Positions 1-6,438 of a stretch of 8,102 nt of DNA are shown here, in pieces. The position numbers and the translations under genes were made by a program. Under the pieces are notes generated by a model. That model had not been told where the DNA came from, did not search any database, and saw only the letters and a program-made list of their open reading frames with translations. The DNA comes from Candidatus Poseidoniales archaeon (GTDB lineage Archaea; Thermoplasmatota; Poseidoniia; Poseidoniales; Poseidoniaceae): contig QQSA01000065.1 in assembly GCA_003602535.1 (NCBI GenBank), forward strand, positions 2,206-10,307, in the 5' to 3' direction. Each line of letters begins with the position of its first letter. Positions within the stretch are counted from its first letter, which is position 1.

Positions 1-642
1 CATGAGGGTGCGGATGTAATGACCGGTTCATCACACAAAACATTCCCTGGGCCACAGGGTGGTTTTATTCTTTCATCTAGTGAAGATGAAAAGTTCCAAA
101 GAAAATTGAACAATGCAGTTTTCCCAGGTACTTGTTCCTCTTACCATCTTCACCATGTTGCAGGTAAGGTTGTTGCATTAGCAGAATTCCAAGAATATGG
201 TGAAGAATTATCGCTGAACACAGTTGCTAATGCACAAGCATTTGCAGCTGCATTAGCTGCTGAAGGGTTTGATGTATTAGCTGAGGCGAGAGGTTATACT
301 GCTTCGCATCAAGTCCTTACACGTCATGGAGATTTAGATTCCGGGGCTGGTGCAAAAGCAGCGAGTCTGTTAGAAGATGCAGGGATTATCACCAACATGA
401 ATATGCTTCCAGGAGATACGAAAGCCATGACTCCATCTGGATTGAGACTTGGTGTTCAAGAGTTGACCCGTGTTGGAATGGGGACTGATGAAATGTTAGA
501 TGTTGCGAGATTCTACGCTCGAGTTTTGATTGAAAACGAAGATCCATCTGCAGTGAAAAGAGATGTCAAAGAATTCAAATCGAACTATCAAATCATACGA
601 TATTGCTTCAATGATGATGATGCTAATGGATATCCATTGTGA
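1..642 (+). CDS. glyA: Serine hydroxymethyltransferase, archaeal type, C-terminal half (5' end cut by window)
   Basis: This PLP enzyme interconverts serine and glycine and passes a one-carbon unit to a folate or pterin carrier in the cytoplasm. The frame is open from base 1, so the gene begins upstream; 213 residues are visible of the roughly 420-430 usual for the family. The visible part opens at the PLP site, with the motif TGSSHKTFPGPQGG; the Lys at bases 37-39 (residue 13 of the fragment) should form the Schiff base. Further on, SGLRLGVQELTR (bases 436-471) is the family's conserved substrate-carboxylate Arg region (Arg at 445-447). The TGSSHKTF-GPQ wording resembles archaeal enzymes rather than the bacterial TTTTHKTLRGPRGG form, which is my main clue that the host is an archaeon. 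The stop TGA overlaps or nearly touches the next gene, so the two are probably co-translated. Identification is firm; the cofactor (tetrahydrofolate or a methanopterin) cannot be told from this fragment. Confidence 0.95.
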   Translation, partial: HEGADVMTGSSHKTFPGPQGGFILSSSEDEKFQRKLNNAVFPGTCSSYHLHHVAGKVVALAEFQEYGEELSLNTVANAQAFAAALAAEGFDVLAEARGYTASHQVLTRHGDLDSGAGAKAASLLEDAGIITNMNMLPGDTKAMTPSGLRLGVQELTRVGMGTDEMLDVARFYARVLIENEDPSAVKRDVKEFKSNYQIIRYCFNDDDANGYPL

Positions 643-1661
643 TTAAGATGCCGCTCATAGACGAAGCAGAAACGATTCTAGACAAAGAATTGATTTCTCG
701 ACTATATTCCAATTTTTCAACTGCAAATGGAATGATAATTGATGCCAGTGGCAATTCCTGGTTTCGTTGGCGTGCTGACGGTTTGGATAGTTGGTGGCGA
801 ATGTTTGAGGAGGTCATTGATGCACCAATGGGGCGCAAATTAGCGAATGCTGCTTGCGATGAGGAAGAACATCTCCTAAATTCAGAGGTACTAGATTTCA
901 CTGGATTTTTCAAGAAAAAGAAGATATTGAAGGCCTTAGTAGATAGATGGAATTTACACGGTTGGGGTATTCCATCATTATCTCCTCCAAGTTTTGAATC
1001 GATAGGGCTAAACCCCATATTTGCCGGAATTTTGCAAGCTGATATTGAACGCATTAATTCTGAAAGGTACCGTATGAGGTGGGAAGAAAAATCATCTGAG
1101 TCATGTATCTTGAATCTCGAGAAAACGAATAGCCCAATTCCTGCTTCGAAACCAGTATGCGAAACATTTCCTGCTGGTGAAGAGTATGGGGTCGAAGTTG
1201 AACCAAAGTGGAAAATCGATGGATTGAGTCATCATTTATTACCGGCAGGTCTGTTTAAACGCTTACAAGAATCTTGTTCTGGCTTAATTGCTAATCTAAG
1301 CGATGATGAACGAGCTGCTTGGCCACAAGTTAACGATGGTTTCTTGTCATTAGCAATCGCTAGCAAAAATCTGTTCATTGCAGGAGAAGAGATATTTTTG
1401 GCTGCAGATTCCAATGGTTGGTTACAGAGTTGTGATGCATTCTTTTCCCCGATGGGTTTTTCCAAGCCAATTTCTGTTAGAGAGATTGATTCCAATGGCG
1501 GTATAGAATTGATTTACCCTTCAATTCCTGTTCCTGCAATTACACTTGGAATGCTCGCAGGTGCATGGATTAGAAGCGAGGGGCGGCCTGTAAAGGTCGG
1601 TTTTGATTCATCAGATGAAAACCTAATATTTACTTTACAAAGTAGGTACGAATTGAACTAA
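639..1661 (+). CDS. Unrecognised soluble protein with apparent internal duplication, coupled to glyA
   Basis: I do not recognise the family. The 340-residue product has no signal peptide or membrane helix, so it is probably cytoplasmic. Two segments look alike. Residues 31-44 (IIDASGNSWF) resemble 252-262 (FLAADSNGWL), and residues 108-162 resemble 287-336: each has a Gly-rich strand with Pro-Ser, a helix of pattern G-x-L-x-A, and a final strand (ESCILNLEK against ENLIFTLQS). This suggests two copies of one alpha/beta fold, joined by a linker around residues 163-245. The C-terminal helix-strand layout faintly recalls V4R-type ligand-binding domains, but I would not assign it. The N-terminal part is Trp-rich (W41, W44, W52, W53). 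Two starts are possible. GTG at 639 overlaps the glyA stop by four bases. ATG at 648 lies four bases after GTGAT, which could pair with the 16S rRNA 3' end. The ORF is long and in tandem with glyA, so it is very likely real. Confidence 0.85.
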   Translation: MIKMPLIDEAETILDKELISRLYSNFSTANGMIIDASGNSWFRWRADGLDSWWRMFEEVIDAPMGRKLANAACDEEEHLLNSEVLDFTGFFKKKKILKALVDRWNLHGWGIPSLSPPSFESIGLNPIFAGILQADIERINSERYRMRWEEKSSESCILNLEKTNSPIPASKPVCETFPAGEEYGVEVEPKWKIDGLSHHLLPAGLFKRLQESCSGLIANLSDDERAAWPQVNDGFLSLAIASKNLFIAGEEIFLAADSNGWLQSCDAFFSPMGFSKPISVREIDSNGGIELIYPSIPVPAITLGMLAGAWIRSEGRPVKVGFDSSDENLIFTLQSRYELN

Positions 1662-1739
1662 TAATTGAATACTTAGTCAAATCATCTACCGTGAAGGTTT
1701 ATGACTAGAACAGTAGTGGACATGTCTGCATTAGTGTGC

Positions 1740-1743
1740 GGAG
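1740..1743 (+). promoter_or_regulatory. Ribosome binding site of the calcium-repeat protein gene
   Basis: GGAG lies nine bases before the ATG at 1753, a normal distance for an archaeal Shine-Dalgarno site. It supports the 1753 start, which also places the hydrophobic leader at the very N-terminus of the product. Confidence 0.55.
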
Positions 1744-1752
1744 TGTATAATT

Positions 1753-4700
1753 ATGTCAGTTTCACATAACCAAATGGCCTATGTTGCCATAGTATCAACT
1801 CTAATTTTCGGCTCCCTATTTGTAGGTGCTACAGGATATTTCCAAACTAGTAGTGATGCTGGTGGATATGAGACTGCAGCCGAAGATGACTTGGTTGGAG
1901 ATGGCTCAGATACCGGTGTTTCTCTAGACACAGATGGTGATGGCCTCCCGGATGCTGTAGAATCACAGTATGGAACCGATCCATTAGACCCTGATACAGA
2001 CAAGGATACAATGTCTGATGGATGGGAAGTTGCTAATGGATTAAATCCACTAGATAATGGTGAGTCTGATGATGCAGATAATGATCCTAGTGAGGCTGAA
2101 TCAGAAGATGCTGAAGAGCAGGACGAAGATGACTCCTGGCCTGACCCTGACGATGGTCCTAAAGGAGACCCAGACCGTGATGGTCTAATTAATTCGGTTG
2201 AGGTTTTGGAAGGTACTAATCCTCGTTTAGCTGATACTGACGGCGATGGTTTGAATGACCGTTGGGAAGTTATGTACAAAGAAGAGGTCACAATTGACTC
2301 AATTAATTACACCAGATTCGATCCACTTTCAGGTAACTGGGATTGTATTGAACTAGCTGATGATGCCTATGTCGAAGCACTAAAAGATCACTTCGATGGT
2401 GAAAATGCACCATCTTGGCAATCTCTGGCTAACGGTGCAGGTGAGCATTCGTGTGATCAAGTTCTAGATGCAGATAACGATGGTCTGTTTAACTTAGAAG
2501 AGGAAGCCTATGGAACCGATCCTACAAAGAAAGATTCAGATGGAGACATGCTCGATGATATCCACGAAGTTTCTGATTCGATGATTTCCATAATGACTGC
2601 AACAGGTCAAGATTGTGGAATTGGACTATTAGATCCTAATCAGAGGATGGCTCCATTCGCTGATGAAGTTGAGCAATACGGTATTTCATGGTTCATGGAA
2701 GATATGGATGGCGATGGTCAGTTAAACGGCCCATCTGACTGGGACACAGATGGCGACGGAATGCCTGATGGCTTCGAATTTTGTTATTCCAATCACATAG
2801 ATCATCCATTCAACGATATGGCAAATCCACCAGCCAATCCAATGACACAGTTACTTAATCCTGCAAACAGCTCAGATGGGTACAGCGATTGGGATGAAGA
2901 TGGTCTAAACAATATTGAGGAGTATCAAGTGGCTGAATTATTTGGTGAAAATAAATTCACTTCACCATGGCATGCAGATACAGATGAAGACGACATGCCT
3001 GATGGTTGGGAAGCGTCCAATGGTCTAGATCCTAAAGATGGTTCAAATCGTGATTTAGATTCAGATCGTGATGGCTATGATGCAGATGGAAATGGATTAG
3101 TTACCTTTTCAGAGTTGGAAAATGTAGCTTTGGTAGTTAATATTGATGTTGAATTGGATGACTGGGTTGTTGCAAATCAAACAGTAGCAAGAGCAAGAAT
3201 TACATTATCTGGAGGAAACCAGCAGGTAATTCCTCTTGTGGCCCCTGTCGATGGGTATGTTTACTCGATCAATGTCGAAGTTGGAGATACTATTGAAAGC
3301 AGATTGGATGTTTGGATTGAAATTGTTGAGCTCGATGAAATGTTCACTAACATTATGGAATACAATGCTAGAGATTCAGACGGTGATGGTACTCCAGATG
3401 GCCGTTCTACCGATCCGCTAAATCCAGATACAGATGGAGATGGTTTGAAGGATGGAATAGAGGTTATTGGCTGGGAAATACTTGTTGTAAATAGAGGAGT
3501 TCAACATACTCATGTCACTTCAGACCCTGGTCTATGGGATACTGATCAGGATGGACTTTCTGATTTTGAAGAGTACAATGATGTTTGTGATACAGGTTCT
3601 AACGCATCCAATTCCGATACAGATGGAGATGGGCTAAACGACCAGGCTGAAGCTTTGAATGGTTTCTCTTGGTATGGTGAAGAATATTTTACCAGCCCAT
3701 GCATGTTTGATACAGATAACGATGGTTTAGAAGATGGAGAAGAAGTAATTCTTGGTAAGGATAATTTCCTGACACATGCAAACGATTCTGACACAGATGA
3801 TGATGGTCTTATCGATGGCCATGAAGTGTTGTTTGTACCACGTCCTTACCAAAACCCTACCAGTCCATTAATCAATGATTCAGATAGTGATGGAATGCTC
3901 GATGGTTGGGAAATGCAAATCGAGTCAGTTGAAGATAACTCAAAATCTCATTCTCTATGGGTTGCTACCGATTTATGGTTGCCTCCTGGCTGTGAGTCGA
4001 TGATTGAATGTGGTCTTGATTCAGGTGGATACATGTGGAAGAATTGGCTAGGAGGATTCGTTCTAGAGAAGAAATATGAAATTCATGAAATGAATCTAAC
4101 GAATTTCGCAGTTCCTAACAATCCACTTTGTGATTGTAATGGCAGATGGGCTCTTGATCCAGCAGAAAATTCATTGAAAGATGATACATATGATATCGAT
4201 AATGACACTCTTGCTAATGGTGCTGAAGCACCTGACCGCTGGGACACTAACCCTGTGGACGATGATACTGATGGCGATCTGTTGCCAGATGGTTGGGAAG
4301 TGAAATATTCTGAATTAGCCTTAATCATCGGCCTTGTTGACAATGTTACAACAACTGCCAATGGTGCTCGTGGTGTAATGGACCCTGCTCTAAAGGATTC
4401 AGACGGAGATGGTGTCGATGATGGAATGGAAGACCCTGATGATGATGGTTTGAACAGAACCGGTTTGATTGCTAAATATTGCCCATCATATAATGACCCA
4501 ACTTCCAATAATTGTCACATTGACCCTGACTCACCAGATGGAAAATCATTCTATGATAATTTAGAGAACTACACTAGTTATGAAGAGTTCATTAATGGTA
4601 CAAATCCAATTTCCAATGATAGTGATGGGGATGATTGGGATGATGGTCCTGAAGTATTCTACCAAGATCATGATGATGATGGAATGGCTACTGGTTGGGA

Positions 4701-4863
4701 GTATTACTTCAACTTCGATCCGTTCGATAGTGTCGATCGTATGACTGATACCGATGGTGATGGCCACGTCAACTATTGTGAATACAAGTGGGATACCAAT
4801 CCTCGTGATATCAACAGCTTCCCTGGTGGACAGAATCAACTTTGTAATGCCTTTGAGGAGTAG
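1753..4863 (+). CDS. Large secreted/N-anchored protein with thrombospondin type 3 calcium repeats and embedded barrel-like domain
   Basis: A 1036-residue extracellular protein, probably a calcium-stiffened surface rod; its partner or ligand is unknown. A hydrophobic segment at residues 9-30 (AYVAIVSTLIFGSLFVGATG) is either a signal peptide or an N-terminal membrane anchor; there is no C-terminal membrane helix. An acidic low-complexity linker lies near residues 104-137. From residue 59 to about 1017 there are roughly 25 Asp-rich motifs of the form DxDxDGxxD (DTDGDGLPD, DSDGDGVDD), often followed by GWEV or EE and by GTDP or TNP, as in thrombospondin type 3/bacterial calcium-repeat proteins. 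The array is interrupted by non-repeat inserts with Cys pairs (about residues 180-235 and 732-800) and by an EF-hand-like loop followed by a barrel-sandwich-like domain (residues 443-527). Several N-x-S/T sequons could be glycosylated. The gene is followed after five bases by another surface-protein gene, so the two are likely expressed together. Calcium binding is inferred from motifs; adhesion or envelope structure would be reasonable roles but are not shown. Confidence 0.92.
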   Translation: MSVSHNQMAYVAIVSTLIFGSLFVGATGYFQTSSDAGGYETAAEDDLVGDGSDTGVSLDTDGDGLPDAVESQYGTDPLDPDTDKDTMSDGWEVANGLNPLDNGESDDADNDPSEAESEDAEEQDEDDSWPDPDDGPKGDPDRDGLINSVEVLEGTNPRLADTDGDGLNDRWEVMYKEEVTIDSINYTRFDPLSGNWDCIELADDAYVEALKDHFDGENAPSWQSLANGAGEHSCDQVLDADNDGLFNLEEEAYGTDPTKKDSDGDMLDDIHEVSDSMISIMTATGQDCGIGLLDPNQRMAPFADEVEQYGISWFMEDMDGDGQLNGPSDWDTDGDGMPDGFEFCYSNHIDHPFNDMANPPANPMTQLLNPANSSDGYSDWDEDGLNNIEEYQVAELFGENKFTSPWHADTDEDDMPDGWEASNGLDPKDGSNRDLDSDRDGYDADGNGLVTFSELENVALVVNIDVELDDWVVANQTVARARITLSGGNQQVIPLVAPVDGYVYSINVEVGDTIESRLDVWIEIVELDEMFTNIMEYNARDSDGDGTPDGRSTDPLNPDTDGDGLKDGIEVIGWEILVVNRGVQHTHVTSDPGLWDTDQDGLSDFEEYNDVCDTGSNASNSDTDGDGLNDQAEALNGFSWYGEEYFTSPCMFDTDNDGLEDGEEVILGKDNFLTHANDSDTDDDGLIDGHEVLFVPRPYQNPTSPLINDSDSDGMLDGWEMQIESVEDNSKSHSLWVATDLWLPPGCESMIECGLDSGGYMWKNWLGGFVLEKKYEIHEMNLTNFAVPNNPLCDCNGRWALDPAENSLKDDTYDIDNDTLANGAEAPDRWDTNPVDDDTDGDLLPDGWEVKYSELALIIGLVDNVTTTANGARGVMDPALKDSDGDGVDDGMEDPDDDGLNRTGLIAKYCPSYNDPTSNNCHIDPDSPDGKSFYDNLENYTSYEEFINGTNPISNDSDGDDWDDGPEVFYQDHDDDGMATGWEYYFNFDPFDSVDRMTDTDGDGHVNYCEYKWDTNPRDINSFPGGQNQLCNAFEE
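3079..3114 (+). other. EF-hand-like calcium loop inside the repeat protein
   Basis: Residues 443-454 read DADGNGLVTFSE. Asp at loop positions 1 and 3, Asn at 5, Gly at 6, a hydrophobic residue at 8 and Glu at 12 match a canonical 12-residue EF-hand loop. The other motifs in the protein lack the bidentate Glu at position 12. The loop sits immediately before the barrel-like domain and may act as its calcium-dependent hinge, which is an inference. Confidence 0.6.
3133..3333 (+). other. Probable barrel-sandwich hybrid (HlyD/lipoyl-like) domain within the repeat protein
   Basis: Residues about 461-527 contain no Asp-rich calcium motif. They read as two similar halves 42 residues apart: IDVELDDWVVANQTVA (464-479) and INVEVGDTIESRLDVW (506-521). 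These are linked by a strand and the turn LVAPVDGYV (495-503). The wording AP-x-DG-x-V followed by V-x-VGD-x-I is typical of barrel-sandwich hybrid domains in HlyD-type adaptors and biotinyl/lipoyl carriers. I see no MKM or DKA modification site between the halves, so a cofactor-carrying role is unlikely. A structural or ligand-binding role is more plausible. Confidence 0.55.
4855..4860 (+). promoter_or_regulatory. Ribosome binding site of the membrane-anchored surface protein gene
   Basis: GAGGAG ends eight bases before the ATG at 4869 and lies within the last two codons of the upstream gene. Placement inside the preceding coding region, with a five-base gap between genes, points to one transcript and translational coupling. 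Confidence 0.7.
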
Positions 4864-4868
4864 GATAA

Positions 4869-6392
4869 ATGAATAGAGTGACGAAGTCTAGCATCATGCT
4901 AGTTTCGATTTTACTTGTATCGATGCTACTGCCTACGGGTAGTACTTCTTCTCCAGTTAGTGATTCAGAGTTGACTAGTACATTGGAAAATGGAATTTGG
5001 GTTAACGAAACATTGTCTGTAAACGGCACCACTAATCTAGCACCACAAAATGCAAATTGGGTACTTTATGATGTGACAGATGTATACACTGAGTGGCCAA
5101 TTCTACGTAGTGGGGAGTACTTCAGTCATGTTACACCTATCGATGAGAATGTTTGGAATTGGTCGATAACTATTGATGTTCAGGGATTAAGTTGTACTTG
5201 TTGGTTGGAAGTAAGTCAACCCGATGGGCTTAGTAAGGCAATAATCAACAGAGTTATTTTCATCGGTTTAGGTCCTCACAATCCATTATTGCAACCGCTA
5301 CATGATGACTTGATCGTCGTTGATGAGCCGGTTTTGTTGACGACACAAGGAATTTTATCGGGTGATTCGATTGGTGAATCAAAGATATTTTTGTCTTGGT
5401 GTCACGCTCCAAATGGTGCATGCGATGGTGATCTGTATTCCGCTGAAGTTAATGTTACATGGGACATATCTCAACAAAGTAATGTCGGAACCTTCGTAAT
5501 CGATGCAACAGAGTTGGAACTTTATGATGGAACTTGGCAATTTTCGTATGTACTACAGGACATGTTTCTGAGAACTTCTCCTAAGGTCGATGTTCAAGTA
5601 TTGGTTGATCAGACTGACCCTGAAGCAAGATTGACAAGTCCTTCACAAGTTACAGAAGGTGAAACTATTATTGTAGATGGTAGCGATTCATCTGATGGTG
5701 TATGGAGCTCAAAATTACAAACTGTTTGGTATATCACTGAGCCGGATGGTTCTCTAAGAGTTGCTGACCAATCGGAAAGCAGTGGTATGTTCCTTACATT
5801 GAAACCAACAGTTCCTGGTAATTATTCAATACAACTTGATGTATTCGACAATGTCGGTCGTAAATCTAGTGAGACATCCCAGTTTGTCGTTTACAATATG
5901 GCACCTAAGTTAGAATTGAAATTGGATGATTCTGATGAAGTTAGCCCAAATTCATGGCAAATCGATGAAAATGATGTTTTAGATATCTCAACTATTGTTG
6001 ATGAAACAAGCAATGATCGAACAAACTTGATATACGAATGGTACATTAACGATAGGTTAGTTTCGAATGATTCAGAATTATCGACTAGACTTGGTGTTGG
6101 AGTACATGAATTACGCATAGTTGTTACAGATGATAATGGTGAATCTGCTGTTCATGAAATGGACATTATAGTTAAGGGTGAAGTCACAGAAAAAACTGGA
6201 GAATTGAATTTGATGGGGATCGCACTTATTGTTACTATAATAGTTGGAGTTATCCTTTTCACTAAGCGTATTAGAAAAAATGAAAATGATAATTCTCCTA
6301 TGCCAAAATGGAATAGTTCAAAGAAAAATGAATCAGTTGCCGAATATAGTAATGATGAAGAAGAATTACAGATGTGGAATGATTCCGATTGA
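4869..6392 (+). CDS. Membrane-anchored cell-surface protein with PKD/Ig-like domains
   Basis: A 507-residue surface protein whose exact family I do not recognise. Residues 1-27 look like a signal peptide: basic start (NRVTK), hydrophobic core SIMLVSILLVSMLL, then a Ser/Thr-rich stretch. Residues 30-245 are beta-rich with four Cys (the CTCW pair and CHAPNGAC). Two PKD/Ig-like domains follow, at about 252-343 (opening after VDQTDPEA, with EGETIIVDGSDSSDG) and 346-438 (ending in the typical VGVHELRIVVTDDNGE). One membrane helix spans about 448-465, then basic stop-transfer residues (KRIRK) and a roughly 40-residue cytoplasmic tail that ends acidic. Several N-x-S/T sequons in the ectodomain could be glycosylated. 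Topology is therefore type I: outside N-terminus, inside C-terminus. Tight linkage to the calcium-repeat gene suggests a shared surface complex. It could serve in adhesion, substrate capture or envelope structure; none of these is shown by the sequence. Confidence 0.9.
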   Translation: MNRVTKSSIMLVSILLVSMLLPTGSTSSPVSDSELTSTLENGIWVNETLSVNGTTNLAPQNANWVLYDVTDVYTEWPILRSGEYFSHVTPIDENVWNWSITIDVQGLSCTCWLEVSQPDGLSKAIINRVIFIGLGPHNPLLQPLHDDLIVVDEPVLLTTQGILSGDSIGESKIFLSWCHAPNGACDGDLYSAEVNVTWDISQQSNVGTFVIDATELELYDGTWQFSYVLQDMFLRTSPKVDVQVLVDQTDPEARLTSPSQVTEGETIIVDGSDSSDGVWSSKLQTVWYITEPDGSLRVADQSESSGMFLTLKPTVPGNYSIQLDVFDNVGRKSSETSQFVVYNMAPKLELKLDDSDEVSPNSWQIDENDVLDISTIVDETSNDRTNLIYEWYINDRLVSNDSELSTRLGVGVHELRIVVTDDNGESAVHEMDIIVKGEVTEKTGELNLMGIALIVTIIVGVILFTKRIRKNENDNSPMPKWNSSKKNESVAEYSNDEEELQMWNDSD

Positions 6393-6438
6393 CTGGATTA
6401 AGGCAAGAACTGAAAAAACATTCCATCTACGGTAAATC

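Larger units (their letters stand above)
1927..4803 (+). repeat. Coding repeat array: about 25 Asp-rich calcium-binding motifs
   Basis: Recurrent coding units with a DNA core close to gatacagatggagatgg encode DxDxDGxxD motifs. They are degenerate at DNA level and irregularly spaced, so the array looks like an old protein repeat rather than a recent tandem DNA expansion. Clear examples start at 1927 and 4747. The motif is the calcium-coordinating core of thrombospondin type 3 repeats. Motifs often come in pairs, the first ending in a Gly-Thr-Asp-Pro-like turn that leads directly into the second. Confidence 0.9.

Noticed and set aside
1698..1704. TTTATGA as a TATA box for the surface-protein genes
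   Set aside because: Its distance to the 1753 start is acceptable, but the match to an archaeal TATA box is poor, no clear BRE is present, and such words are frequent in A+T-rich DNA.
1701..1769. Possible 22-codon leader peptide (ATG 1701 to TAA 1769) overlapping the start of the calcium-repeat gene
   Set aside because: No ribosome site precedes it, its composition is unremarkable, and a frame this short is expected by chance.
1779..2291. Minus-strand open frame of 170 codons rich in Ser and Pro
   Set aside because: It is the antisense shadow of the Asp-rich repeats: GAT/GAC repeat codons read backwards give repeated SPSVS words. The same explains the minus-strand frames at 3546-3794, 4083-4508 and 4561-4839.
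3241..3330. Biotin or lipoate attachment site in the barrel-like domain
   Set aside because: No MKM or DKA motif lies at the hairpin between the halves, so covalent cofactor attachment is not supported.
6244..6435. 63-codon + strand frame at the end of the surface-protein gene, considered as a separate gene or a frameshifted tail
   Set aside because: The main frame continues smoothly through the membrane helix, basic stop-transfer residues and tail to its own stop. The alternative frame is an out-of-phase shadow.
6393..6438. Terminator or promoter between the surface gene and pepP
   Set aside because: The 46 bases show no T-run on the coding strand, no clear hairpin and no convincing TATA box. 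The gap may hold a weak promoter, but I cannot support one.
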